Below are positions 54,184-63,586 of a stretch of DNA of 64,000 nucleotides, one piece after another. Position numbers and translations under genes: made by a program. The first letter of the stretch is position 1. The number at the start of each line of letters is the position of its first letter. The notes beneath the pieces were generated by a model. The model ran no database searches and was not told where the DNA came from. It saw only the letters and a program-made list of their open reading frames with translations. The stretch is from an uncultured Sphingomonadaceae bacterium (GTDB taxonomy: Bacteria > Pseudomonadota > Alphaproteobacteria > Sphingomonadales > Sphingomonadaceae), in contig CANMNF010000002.1 of the NCBI GenBank assembly GCA_947499255.1, positions 756,430 to 820,429 on the forward strand, given 5' to 3'.

Positions 54184-55146
54184 TCAGTCAACTTTTTCGG
54201 TGGCATTCTTGCCCAGCTCACCTGCTGCTTCTTTTACCTTCATTTTCTTGAACGTATCGTATTCGTTGATCCCGCCCATTTCGGTCTTCGGCCAGGTGGT
54301 GGCGAAGCCGCGCGGATATTGGCCGTCCCCGTCGCTGCGGCCATCTTCTGACCAAAGCAGTGGGAAAAGCGGACCTGCAGGCTTTTCACCATCGAGCATC
54401 TCATCAAAGCAGACGCCTGCAATATTAAGACAGTCCGGGCGCGGAGCCCAGCGGATATCATCGCCAAACACGCGTTGAGATACTGCGATGCGCCAGTCAT
54501 CGGTGGGGTTGCCGCCGGAATAGTGCAGCGCCCACGGATGCACGATCAGCATATCGCCCGGCTCCATATCCCAGCTTAGGAAACGCTTATCTGCATCGCC
54601 ACGCATGGGTTCAATATCGGGATGCGGCACACGATCATCAGGCTTGATCATCTTGCGCGCATTGGGGCTGAACAACCAATAAGGCACATCGTCATGCTGC
54701 GATTCAGCCAGCACTTCGAGGCAGTTTTCTTTTACAATCGGGGTAAGCGGGATCCACAAGGAAGGCACCGTTTTGCCTTCAACAGGGAAAGCCATGCGAT
54801 CGCAATGCCACAGCGTTTTGGCATCGGACTGCGCAGGCTTGGCGAAAAATTCATCGAAGAAGAAGCGGATCTCTTTTGATTCAAGCACCTTGCCGGCAGC
54901 TTCCGCCAAAGGCGATTCGAACACGAATTTGCGGTATTCTTCGATGCAGCGCGCCATATAGCGGCCCGGAATCGTGGGCAGCAGGCCAACATCCTTCTTC
55001 TCAATGATCACTTCGCGAGCAATCGGCTCAAGCAAATCAATCCAGTCTTTATCGAACACCTGACGCAAGCAAACCGCGCCATCACGTTTGTAAGTATCAA
55101 TTTCTTGCTGCGTGATTTCACGCAAGGGATGGCGATTAAGGGGCAT
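54184..55146 (-). CDS. Phytanoyl-CoA dioxygenase (PhyH) family Fe(II)/2-oxoglutarate oxygenase
   Basis: A 320-residue oxygenase. The iron-binding HxD is His114-Cys-Asp116 (LWHCDRMAF), the distal histidine is probably His208 (VHPWALHYSGGN) and Arg219 can hold 2-oxoglutarate. PhyH enzymes hydroxylate small molecules or acyl groups. First gene of a PhyH-lyase-GST-GST run on the minus strand, divergent from the second FAD monooxygenase with a candidate operator between them. Confidence 0.85.
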   Translation of the reverse strand: MPLNRHPLREITQQEIDTYKRDGAVCLRQVFDKDWIDLLEPIAREVIIEKKDVGLLPTIPGRYMARCIEEYRKFVFESPLAEAAGKVLESKEIRFFFDEFFAKPAQSDAKTLWHCDRMAFPVEGKTVPSLWIPLTPIVKENCLEVLAESQHDDVPYWLFSPNARKMIKPDDRVPHPDIEPMRGDADKRFLSWDMEPGDMLIVHPWALHYSGGNPTDDWRIAVSQRVFGDDIRWAPRPDCLNIAGVCFDEMLDGEKPAGPLFPLLWSEDGRSDGDGQYPRGFATTWPKTEMGGINEYDTFKKMKVKEAAGELGKNATEKVD

Positions 55147-55221
55147 TGTTTACGTCCTTTTGGTCAGGTCTGTGCGTCCTTTTTATTCGCACCGTGGTGA
55201 GCATGTAGTCCTATCAATCGA

Positions 55222-55242
55222 ATTATCCGCGCGACGGACAAT
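55222..55242. promoter_or_regulatory. Candidate operator between the PhyH and FAD monooxygenase genes
   Basis: ATTATCCG-N5-CGGACAAT, an 8-5-8 inverted repeat with a single arm mismatch; the best copy of the four. It lies in a 216-bp divergent promoter, 75 bp before phyH and 120 bp before the monooxygenase. Confidence 0.5.
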
Positions 55243-55362
55243 CGCGATGGCGCGCGTTCGTTAAGAGAAGTAGCAAGGCATCATTCTTTGCACCAAACAA
55301 GATACGGTTTTAATTTGCGCAACATTGGTTTTGCGCAAGGAATTTGCGGCGGAGAGAATTTT

Positions 55363-56568
55363 ATGCGCGAGATTAGCACCCAAGTGGTCGTTGCCGGAGC
55401 AGGACCTGTTGGTACCGTTGCAGCTTATTATCTGGCGAGCAGCGGCATAGATGTCGTGCTGCTTGAAACGGGCGCTGATTGCGCGCTTGATCTGCGTGCC
55501 TCGACTTTCCATCCGCCAACGCTGGAGATGCTGGAGCGGTTCGATATCACGCAAAAGCTGATCGAAACCGGGTTGAAAGCGCCAATTTACCATTTTCGCG
55601 AACGCAAAACCGGTGAAGTCATTGACTTCGACCTCACCGAAATAGGCGACGTGACACGCCACCCTTATCGGGTGCAGTGTGAGCAATATCATCTCTCACG
55701 CATGCTTTCAGATGGCGTGCAAAAACAGCCCGGTGCCGAAGTCCTGTTCAATCACCGTATCGTTGGCTTCAATCAGGATGCGCAAGGGGTTGAGGTGTTT
55801 GCCGAAAATCCCACAGGGATTACCAAGATCAATGCCGAATATCTGATCGGCGCGGATGGCTCCAATTCAATCACGCGCAAATGGCTGGGCACTGAATTTG
55901 ATGGCTTTACCTATCCTGAAAAATTTCTCTGTTTCACCACGACAGAACCGCTGGAAGAGCATCTGCCCAATTTGGCTTATGTGAATTATGTCAGCGATCC
56001 TGAGGAATGGCTGGTGCTGCTGCGTGTACCATCCTTGTGGCGCGTGCTGGTTCCGGTGAAGGACACGCAGGAGGATGCTGCGCTGCTAAGCGATGCCAAG
56101 AAGAACGATGTGTTTGAAAGGCTGATCGGCAAAGGCGCCGAAGTCGAAACGCAGCACCGCACGATTTACCGGGTGCATCAACGCGTTGTGAAAAGTTTCC
56201 GCGAAGGGCGTGTGTCGCTGATCGGTGATGCAGCGCACCTAAATAATCCGATAGGCGGATTTGGCATGAATAGTGGCATCCACGATGCCTTCAATCTGTG
56301 CGAGAAGCTGGTCAACATCTTCTCACGCGCAGCAGATCCTGATGAACAACTGGACATTTTTGAACGGCAACGTCGCAAGACCACGCATGATTTCATTCAA
56401 GCCCAGACGATCAAGAATATGGAATTCCTTTCCGATGGTGAAGGCGCACAGCACGAAAAGCGCAAAGCGCAATTCATGCGTATTCGAGAAGATGACGAAT
56501 TGCGCCGTAAGTTCCTGATCCAACAGGCAATGATCGGCTGTCTGGAAAAAGAGAAGGAAATTGCCTGA
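55363..56568 (+). CDS. FAD-dependent monooxygenase (MhpA/PheA-type aromatic hydroxylase)
   Basis: A 401-residue flavoprotein hydroxylase with GAGPVG (12-17), the aromatic hydroxylase segment ALDLRASTFHPPTLEMLERF, a GADGSNS motif and SLIGDAAHLNNPIGGFGMNSGIHDAFNL. The C-terminal thioredoxin-like domain of larger phenol hydroxylases is absent. The ATG at 55363 follows GGAGAG. Its stop overlaps the next gene start (TGATG), so it works with the downstream racemase-fold protein. Confidence 0.88.
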   Translation: MREISTQVVVAGAGPVGTVAAYYLASSGIDVVLLETGADCALDLRASTFHPPTLEMLERFDITQKLIETGLKAPIYHFRERKTGEVIDFDLTEIGDVTRHPYRVQCEQYHLSRMLSDGVQKQPGAEVLFNHRIVGFNQDAQGVEVFAENPTGITKINAEYLIGADGSNSITRKWLGTEFDGFTYPEKFLCFTTTEPLEEHLPNLAYVNYVSDPEEWLVLLRVPSLWRVLVPVKDTQEDAALLSDAKKNDVFERLIGKGAEVETQHRTIYRVHQRVVKSFREGRVSLIGDAAHLNNPIGGFGMNSGIHDAFNLCEKLVNIFSRAADPDEQLDIFERQRRKTTHDFIQAQTIKNMEFLSDGEGAQHEKRKAQFMRIREDDELRRKFLIQQAMIGCLEKEKEIA

Positions 56569-57335
56569 TGTCCGTATGGCCCCGCCCCAACCCTGATGTT
56601 CAAGGCCATCGCCGCTTGTTTGGCGTGCTTGGCCCATCAACCAACACCATCGTGCAGCCTGATTTTGATGATCTGCGCGTACGGGGCGTGACCAATCATT
56701 ACAGCCGCATTGTCGTTGATGATGCGCAGGCTATCTCGGACGAGACATTTATGGCCGGAACGCTGGAGATCAGCCGCAATACAGTGGACGCGGTAAAAGG
56801 CGTGCTGACCTGCAACCCTGATTATCTGGTCATGGGGATGAGCGCTGTGACCTTCTATGGCGGCGCTGAGGGTGCGCGCAAATGGAAAGAAAATATAGAG
56901 GAAGTGGCCGGCATTGGCCTGTGTACCGGATCAAGCAGCTTGCTTGAAGCTTTCAAGGTTTATGGGGGGATCAAGAAGATCGCTGTGATCTCGCCCTATT
57001 ATCCAAGCGCGAATGCGCAAGTTGCGCATTTTATGTCCGACCACGGTATCGAAGTGGTGCGCGATAAGGATCTCAAATGCCCCAGCTGGACTGCGATTGC
57101 GCAGGTGCCAACAGCCACCTTGCGTGAGGAACTGCAAAAGCTTGATGGGGATGATGTCGATGCGCTGGTTCAGGTGGGCACCAATTTGTCCATGGTGCGC
57201 TTTGCTGCGGCTGCCGAAGAATGGCTCGGCAAACCGGTTATTGCGATCAACACTGCGACATATTGGAACGCGCTACGCCAGAACGGTATTATGGACCAAA
57301 AAGATGGCTTTGGCCGCTTGATGTCCGAATTCTAG
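56568..57335 (+). CDS. Asp/Glu racemase superfamily protein (maleate isomerase/arylmalonate decarboxylase-like) lacking both usual cysteines
   Basis: A 255-residue protein with the two-lobed fold of maleate isomerases and arylmalonate decarboxylases: LGPSTNTIVQPDF (21-33), HYSRIVV, DYLVMGMSAVTFYGG (85-99), GGIKKIAVISPYYP (133-146), DALVQVGTNLSMV (198-210) and PVIAINTATYWNALR. By alignment from memory, the first catalytic cysteine position is Met91 and the second Thr205. Cys82 and Cys119 lie nearby but off the usual sites. It may be a decarboxylase, isomerase or hydratase with altered chemistry. Confidence 0.8.
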   Translation: MSVWPRPNPDVQGHRRLFGVLGPSTNTIVQPDFDDLRVRGVTNHYSRIVVDDAQAISDETFMAGTLEISRNTVDAVKGVLTCNPDYLVMGMSAVTFYGGAEGARKWKENIEEVAGIGLCTGSSSLLEAFKVYGGIKKIAVISPYYPSANAQVAHFMSDHGIEVVRDKDLKCPSWTAIAQVPTATLREELQKLDGDDVDALVQVGTNLSMVRFAAAAEEWLGKPVIAINTATYWNALRQNGIMDQKDGFGRLMSEF

Positions 57336-57345
57336 GAAATTTTAC

Positions 57346-58263
57346 ATGTTTGAATATGATTATGTCCCGCTTCCAGAACGCGCACCGTTAAAATGGCCGG
57401 GCGGCGCAAAAGTCGCGCTGATGTTTACCTTCAATCTGGAAACGTGGGACATCGTCAAAGATACTGACAAGCCCTATTATGCAGGCGGCCCCGCTTTGCT
57501 GCCCAACGCCCTGCCAGGCCGGATTCCCGATTATCCCAATTATAGCTGGCGCGAATATGGTCAGCGCGTGGGCGTTTGGCGCATGTTTGACATGTTCGAT
57601 GAAATGGGCGCCAAAGCTGGCTGCACCACCAATGCGGTGACGTTTGAGCGGCGCAAGGCGATGGCCGATGCCTGCCTTGATCGCGGCTGGGAATTGATCG
57701 CGCACAATTATGAGCAAGGCGAACTGCTCACCGATTTTCACGACGATATCGATGCCGAGCGCGACGTTATCCGCCGCTCGGTTGAGATGTATGAAAAGCA
57801 TGTTGGCAGAAAGCCCAAAGTGTGGCTGTCCAGCTCGCTGCGCGGCACGCTCAACACGCCGACCATTCTGGTGGAAGAAGGCTTCACCGCGTATTGCGAC
57901 ATCATGAATGATGATCAACCCTATATGATCCGCACAGATGCAGGGCCGATTGTCGCAACGCCTTATTCCAACGTCATCAATGATTTCACGATCCTTACCC
58001 GCAACATGCGCACCACTGATGAATATCGCGATCTGTTGATCGAGGAATTGACGGTGCTGCACAAAGAAGGCGCAAAGTCTGGCCGGATCATGAATATCGG
58101 TTTGCACCCCCATGTTTCAGGCCGCGCCTACACCATCCGTGCGCTGCGCGAATTTATCGAATATGCGCAAGGCTTGGATGGCATTTGGTGGGCAACCCGC
58201 GAAGAAATCGCCGATTGGTATGCCGATAATCACGAAGCGCATTTTCCCGGCCAACTTGGCTAG
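57346..58263 (+). CDS. Polysaccharide deacetylase-fold hydrolase (PuuE/cyclic-imide-hydrolase-like)
   Basis: A 305-residue NodB-fold protein of the kind that includes PuuE allantoinases. The usual TFDDG motif is replaced by TFNLETW (28-34) and the HxxxH motif by AHNYEQ (119-124), while GLHPHVSGR (252-260) keeps late histidines 254 and 256. Such members open cyclic amides or imides rather than deacetylate sugars. There is no signal peptide, which also argues against a cell-wall role. It starts ten bases after the racemase-fold gene. Confidence 0.8.
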   Translation: MFEYDYVPLPERAPLKWPGGAKVALMFTFNLETWDIVKDTDKPYYAGGPALLPNALPGRIPDYPNYSWREYGQRVGVWRMFDMFDEMGAKAGCTTNAVTFERRKAMADACLDRGWELIAHNYEQGELLTDFHDDIDAERDVIRRSVEMYEKHVGRKPKVWLSSSLRGTLNTPTILVEEGFTAYCDIMNDDQPYMIRTDAGPIVATPYSNVINDFTILTRNMRTTDEYRDLLIEELTVLHKEGAKSGRIMNIGLHPHVSGRAYTIRALREFIEYAQGLDGIWWATREEIADWYADNHEAHFPGQLG

Positions 58264-58529
58264 GCACGCGCGCCCGTTGGAATCGCGATATTCGGGTGTG
58301 ACTCTCGTGTCACAGTCGGGACACAGAACCTTTTCGCCAGTTCAAAAAAGCGCGGGTAGCACAAGAATGCCATAAATAAGCAATTGTAAAATAAGGCGGA
58401 ATATCCGTTTGCTTGTCTAGTGGATAGACTACCGAAGTGCAACTGCTCCACCTCCATAATCGTTATGCATAGAGCACCAAACGATGGCCGCTGCGATCTT
58501 TTGCAGCGGCCCGTAATGGAGGATATTTC

Positions 58530-60935
58530 ATGACCAAATTGTCAATTAAAGCAGGGATCAGTGCTGGCGCTTTAGCCACCGCATTGATGATTCCCACTAC
58601 AGCTTTTGCTCAGGACGGTGACGCCGCCGCAAACGCTGATGCAGCAAATACCAACGTTATTCTCGTGACCGCACGTGGCCGCGAAGAGAACCTTCAAGAG
58701 GTGCCGCTCGCAATTAGTGCGTTCGACGCAGAAGACATTGATCGCCTTGGCCTGCAAGGGCTCGATGATGTGGCGCGATTTACGCCGGGCTTCAGCTTTG
58801 AAAGCTTCTCTGGTGGTTTTCCCAACCCAGTGATCCGTGGCCAGGCGCAGACGCGTAACACTGCGTTGGAAAGCAACGTTTCAAGCTTTTACGATGGTAT
58901 CTATATCCCGCGCGCATGGGCGGTCGATGTTGGCACTGCCAATCTTGAGCGTGTGGAAATTGTCAAAGGCCCACAAAGCGCGCGCTATGGTCGCAACGCT
59001 TTTTCTGGCGCAATCAATTACGTTCCGCGCAAGGCCGAAATGTCGGGCGACATTTACGGTACTGTAGAAGCAACAATTGGCAGCGATGAACGGTATGACG
59101 GCAGCGCGTTTATCAATATCTCGGGCAATGATCAGTTTGGCGTTGCAGGCTCCTACAGCTATTCGGAATTCGATGGCAGCTGGAACAACGCTCACCCGTT
59201 TGCTGATTTGGAAACTGAACGGGGCACAAGAGGAAATGCGGGTGGCTGGAAAAACGAATCAGCGATGGTTTCCGCAATTGTAGAACCTGTCATCGGCCTC
59301 CGGTTTGATGGATCCTACACTTACACACGCATTCGCAACGAGGCACGGGCTTCGCGCTATTTTAGTGATGGCTCTGGTGGCATCCTTGATCCAGACAGCA
59401 TTACCGCCACGGACAATGGCCTTCGGCCCATCACAAATTGCGGTACCAATTCGGGCACTGATGGCGTTGACCAGTTCGCGCTACTTTGTGGTGAAGTACC
59501 AGGCCCTGCCGACAGCACTGTCGTGGACCCGCGCAGTTATGGTGTAAACTCGTCAACTGATATCTGGCGCTTTAGTGCCGAATATGACGTTAGCGAAGAT
59601 GTCACTGTCTCCTATACCTTTGGCAATATTTTCGGCGAAGTCGATATTGGCACCAGTGGCGAACCAAATCCAGTCGGCTGTGGTGGGATCCTTGGCCCCC
59701 AGATTGGCTTCCCGGCTTTGTGCAACTTCCAGGTCACTCCTGTAGGTGATATTGACTATGACAGTCACGAAGCGCGCCTGACTTTCGACAGCGGCAACAT
59801 TAGCGGTGCGATCGGCGGGTTCTATTCCGAGGGTGTGGACACGCTCTTTTTCACCAGTGTGAATATTTCGCCTATTACCGATCCCGACGATTTTGTGCCG
59901 TTTTTTGGTAATACCGGACCGCGCTTTGCTCTTGGTGACGGTGTGTTCAACATTCGTCTGCAGGATGAGGTTACGACAACCGAAACGGCAGCCTTGTTTG
60001 GCGAAGTATCCTGGACATCCCCTGACGATATGACGCGCATCAGTGCCGAAGGTCGTTATTCGGAGGTGGAAATCAATTCGGTAAACAATCGGCGCAACGT
60101 CGATTTGACCGCAACCTTTAAGGAATTTACGCCCCGTGTGACTGTGGAGCGTGATTTCAATCCCGATGTTATGGGCTACATAACCGTGGCACGCGGCGCC
60201 AAGGCCGGTGGTTTTAATGCGACTGCGGTATTGCCTGCCGATCAGGTTTTCGATCCTGAATATAACTGGACGTATGAAGCGGGTGTGAAAGGCACTTTTG
60301 CAGATGGCCGGATCATTTTCGACATCGCCGCTTATTACACTGACTGGACAAATATCCAGATCAACGCACCAGATGATCCAACCGATCCAAACTCGATCTC
60401 TATCACGCGAAATCTGGGCAACGCGGAGCTTTATGGTGTCGAGTTTTCGACCAACATTCTGCTCACCGATACGCTTGGCATAGATGCAACCTTCTCTCAC
60501 ACGGAAGGCTCATATTCTGATGGAACTATCGACGGTCGTTTCAGAAATGGACCATGCGATGATGTTGTATGCTCCAGCGATGGCGATATTTCCGGCAATA
60601 ATATTGAGCGGACGACGCCGACGCAGGCGTCGGCCGGCATCCAGTACGATAACGATATCGGGGACAATGCAGTGTTTGCCCGCATCGATGGTACCTGGCA
60701 GGCAGAATTCTTCGTGGAGTCTGCGAATCTGGCTGTTATCCCTGAGCGGTTCTTGGTCAATGCTGCAGCTGGCATCACCTTCGATGACCTGGTTTCAGTG
60801 CGAATTTGGGCGCGCAACCTGCTCGACAAGAAATATGTCAGCAATGCATTCTTCGTCCCAGGCGGTATTACAACGTATGGTCTGTTCTTTGGCGAACGCC
60901 GTACCTTTGGTGTGACGGCAGCGCTCGATTTCTAA
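58530..60935 (+). CDS. TonB-dependent outer membrane receptor
   Basis: An 801-residue receptor. A signal peptide (cleavage after TTAFA at about residue 27) is followed by a TonB box-like NVILVTARGREENLQEVPLAISAF, the plug domain with VEIVKGPQSARYGRNAFSGAINYVPR, and a 22-strand barrel ending in an aromatic residue (AALDF). Sphingomonad receptors of this type import plant- or xenobiotic-derived compounds; its position after the hydrolase genes suggests uptake of the cluster's substrate. GGAGG precedes the start. A single half-site AATATCCG lies upstream at 58400. Confidence 0.92.
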   Translation: MTKLSIKAGISAGALATALMIPTTAFAQDGDAAANADAANTNVILVTARGREENLQEVPLAISAFDAEDIDRLGLQGLDDVARFTPGFSFESFSGGFPNPVIRGQAQTRNTALESNVSSFYDGIYIPRAWAVDVGTANLERVEIVKGPQSARYGRNAFSGAINYVPRKAEMSGDIYGTVEATIGSDERYDGSAFINISGNDQFGVAGSYSYSEFDGSWNNAHPFADLETERGTRGNAGGWKNESAMVSAIVEPVIGLRFDGSYTYTRIRNEARASRYFSDGSGGILDPDSITATDNGLRPITNCGTNSGTDGVDQFALLCGEVPGPADSTVVDPRSYGVNSSTDIWRFSAEYDVSEDVTVSYTFGNIFGEVDIGTSGEPNPVGCGGILGPQIGFPALCNFQVTPVGDIDYDSHEARLTFDSGNISGAIGGFYSEGVDTLFFTSVNISPITDPDDFVPFFGNTGPRFALGDGVFNIRLQDEVTTTETAALFGEVSWTSPDDMTRISAEGRYSEVEINSVNNRRNVDLTATFKEFTPRVTVERDFNPDVMGYITVARGAKAGGFNATAVLPADQVFDPEYNWTYEAGVKGTFADGRIIFDIAAYYTDWTNIQINAPDDPTDPNSISITRNLGNAELYGVEFSTNILLTDTLGIDATFSHTEGSYSDGTIDGRFRNGPCDDVVCSSDGDISGNNIERTTPTQASAGIQYDNDIGDNAVFARIDGTWQAEFFVESANLAVIPERFLVNAAAGITFDDLVSVRIWARNLLDKKYVSNAFFVPGGITTYGLFFGERRTFGVTAALDF

Positions 60936-60970
60936 ATCGCAACACCCGCGTTTCAAAAGACCAATTCCAG

Positions 60971-61010
60971 CGCCGTTTCTGCCTTTGGGCAGGGGCGGCG
61001 TTTTGGTTTT
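60971..61010 (+). terminator. Rho-independent terminator after the TonB receptor gene
   Basis: Arms CGCCG-TTT-CTGCC and GGCAG-GGG-CGGCG pair over 13 positions (three T-G wobbles) around a TTTG loop, followed by TTTTGGTTTT. Confidence 0.8.
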
Positions 61011-61080
61011 GCACCGCTGACACACATTTGCGCAAGAACGCTCGCTGGACACGGCCACTTGCGCGTCTTAACCCGCATTC

Positions 61081-62667
61081 ATGCAGGCCAATCACACAAC
61101 CGATTCCATCCTTATCGTCGATTTCGGCAGCCAGGTTACGCAGCTTATTGCGCGCCGTGTGCGCGAAGCGGGCGTCTATTCCGAAATCGCACCTTTTAGC
61201 GAAGCGGAAAAAGCGTTTCACCGGATGAAGCCCAAAGGCATTATCCTGTCCGGCTCCCCGGCCAGCGTGCCTGAAGAGGGATCCCCGCGCGCACCGCAAG
61301 TGCTGTTCGATAGCGGCCTGCCGATCCTTGGCATTTGTTATGGCCAGCAGGTGATGAGCGAGCAGCTTGGCGGCGAAGTGCGTCCCGGTCACGAGACCGG
61401 AGCCGAGGGACATAGGGGCGGCGAATTTGGCCGTGCGTTCCTCACCGTCACCAAAGCGTGTGCATTGTTCGATGGCCTATGGGCCGAAGGCGAACGCCAT
61501 CAGGTATGGATGAGCCATGGCGACAAAGTCACGCAGTTCGCGCCCGGCTTTGAAATCGTTGCCACCAGCGATGGCGCGCCTTTCGCCGTGATCGCGGATG
61601 AAGCGCGGCAGTATTACGGCACGCAATTCCATCCCGAAGTCGTCCACACACCAGACGGCGCAAAATTGCTCGCCAATTTCGTGCACAAGGTGTGCGGGCT
61701 GGCCGGTGATTGGACAATGGCCGCGTACCGCGAAACCAAAGTTGCCGAAATCCGCGAACAGGTGGGGACAGGCAAAGTGATCTGCGGACTATCGGGCGGT
61801 GTGGACAGCTCTGTCGCTGCAATCCTTATCCACGAAGCGATTGGCGATCAGCTCACCTGTGTGTTTGTCGATCACGGCCTGCTGCGCCTTGACGAACGTG
61901 AGCAGGTGGAGCGTATGTTCCGCGATCATTACAACATTCCGCTGGTTGTGGTGGATGCAGAGGCGCGCTTTATGGCAGGCCTTGATGGCGTGTCCGATCC
62001 GGAAAAGAAGCGCAAATTTATCGGCGGCGAATTTATCAATGTGTTTGAGGAAGAAGCGGCCAAAATCGGTGGCGCGGATTTCCTCGCACAAGGCACGCTT
62101 TATCCCGATGTGATTGAAAGCGTCAGTTTTACAGGCGGGCCATCGGTTACAATCAAAAGCCACCACAATGTGGGCGGCTTGCCCGAACGCATGAATATGC
62201 AGCTGGTTGAGCCTTTGCGTGAACTGTTCAAGGATGAAGTGCGCGCGCTGGGCCGTGAATTGGGCTTGCCCGACATGTTCGTTGGCCGTCATCCATTCCC
62301 CGGACCCGGCCTTGCCATCCGCATTCCGGGCGAGGTGAACAAGGAACGCTGCGATATCTTGCGCAAAGCAGATAGCATCTATCTCGATGAGATCCGCAAG
62401 GCAGGGCTTTACGATGCGATCTGGCAGGCATTTGCCGTGTTGCTGCCGGTAAAAACCGTGGGCGTGATGGGCGATAGCCGCACCTATGATAGCGTGTGCG
62501 GCCTTCGCGCTGTGACCAGCACGGACGGGATGACCGCGGATGTCTATCCTTTCGATGCCAGTTTTCTGACCGGGGTGTCCACGCGCATCGTCAATGAAGT
62601 GCAAGGCATTAACCGCGTGGTTTATGACTACACCTCCAAGCCGCCCGGCACGATTGAGTGGGAATAA
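61081..62667 (+). CDS. guaA: GMP synthase (glutamine-hydrolysing)
   Basis: A 528-residue enzyme converting XMP to GMP. The class I glutaminase domain has [17 protein letters not shown], catalytic Cys86 (GICYGQQ) and YGTQFHPEV; the ATP pyrophosphatase domain has [12 protein letters not shown]; the C-terminal dimerisation domain ends in the standard KPPGTIEWE. Core housekeeping gene; its stop is followed one base later by the GTG start of a transporter gene. Confidence 0.96.
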   Translation: MQANHTTDSILIVDFGSQVTQLIARRVREAGVYSEIAPFSEAEKAFHRMKPKGIILSGSPASVPEEGSPRAPQVLFDSGLPILGICYGQQVMSEQLGGEVRPGHETGAEGHRGGEFGRAFLTVTKACALFDGLWAEGERHQVWMSHGDKVTQFAPGFEIVATSDGAPFAVIADEARQYYGTQFHPEVVHTPDGAKLLANFVHKVCGLAGDWTMAAYRETKVAEIREQVGTGKVICGLSGGVDSSVAAILIHEAIGDQLTCVFVDHGLLRLDEREQVERMFRDHYNIPLVVVDAEARFMAGLDGVSDPEKKRKFIGGEFINVFEEEAAKIGGADFLAQGTLYPDVIESVSFTGGPSVTIKSHHNVGGLPERMNMQLVEPLRELFKDEVRALGRELGLPDMFVGRHPFPGPGLAIRIPGEVNKERCDILRKADSIYLDEIRKAGLYDAIWQAFAVLLPVKTVGVMGDSRTYDSVCGLRAVTSTDGMTADVYPFDASFLTGVSTRIVNEVQGINRVVYDYTSKPPGTIEWE

Positions 62668-62668
62668 C

Positions 62669-63517
62669 GTGAGCGCGGCAGACCAGCGCCTGCAAAAACA
62701 ATCGCTGGGTTTTGCGACCACCATACTTCTCGCCACCCTTGCGATCATTGCCTTTGCAGGCAATTCGGTCATCGCGCGGTATGCGCTTGGTGGTGGGCTG
62801 ATTGATCCGGGCAGCTATTCAGTGATCCGGCTGGCGTCTGGCGCGCTGGTTTTGCTGCCTTTGTTGATCGGGCGAAAGCCTGCATGGGATTGGCGCGGGG
62901 GCCTTGCGCTGTTGTGTTATGTCGCGGCGTTCTCGTGGGCCTATGTCGCTTTGCCAGCAGCGTTGGGCGCACTGATCCTGTTCGCCTGTGTGCAGGCCAC
63001 CATTATGATCACCGGGCTTGTGCGCGGGGAGCGGGTGGGGCCGCTGGGCATTGCTGGATTGCTTTTGTCGTTATTGGGGCTGGGCGTCTTGATGGTGCCG
63101 GGTATGGCAGGCGGCGCTTTGACACCGGCGGCGATGATGGCGCTATCGGGCATTGCGTGGGGCGCATACACGATGCTTGGCCGCAGATCGGGCGATGCAG
63201 CACAATTCACCGCGACCAGTTTTGTGATCGGCAGCGTGCTGGCTTTGCCGCTTTTGGCCCTCGCGCCGCAAATGCCTGCGATGTCTGGCATTGGGTTGGC
63301 AGTGTTGTCTGGCGCGGTGACATCGGGGGCAGGTTACGTCGTGTGGAACAAGGTATCGCCCATGCTGGGTCTTGCGACATTGGCAACGGTGCAATTGGCA
63401 ACGCCTGTTGTGGCTGGCATTGGCGGTGTGATTTTGCTGGGTGAAGTGATCACAATGGCCTTGGCGGGGGCGGGCGCGTTGATCATTATGGGCATTGTGC
63501 TGACGTTGAAACGTTAA
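62669..63517 (+). CDS. EamA/DMT superfamily transporter
   Basis: A 282-residue inner membrane protein with about ten helices in two EamA repeats; the first begins AIIAFAGNSVIARYALGG and the second AAMMALSGIAWGAYTMLGRRSG. Members export amino acids or metabolites; substrate unknown. The GTG at 62669 fits the family N-terminus; the frame is open further upstream inside guaA but that part is antisense-like filler. Confidence 0.88.
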   Translation: MSAADQRLQKQSLGFATTILLATLAIIAFAGNSVIARYALGGGLIDPGSYSVIRLASGALVLLPLLIGRKPAWDWRGGLALLCYVAAFSWAYVALPAALGALILFACVQATIMITGLVRGERVGPLGIAGLLLSLLGLGVLMVPGMAGGALTPAAMMALSGIAWGAYTMLGRRSGDAAQFTATSFVIGSVLALPLLALAPQMPAMSGIGLAVLSGAVTSGAGYVVWNKVSPMLGLATLATVQLATPVVAGIGGVILLGEVITMALAGAGALIIMGIVLTLKR

Positions 63518-63586
63518 AGCGCCAGCCCTTGTGGAAGCGTGCGCATATGATACTTTGTCGTCGAAATGCATCGCAAGAGGATCACC

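Noticed and set aside
59553-60500. 315-codon open frame on the minus strand
   Set aside because: Antisense shadow of the TonB receptor gene.
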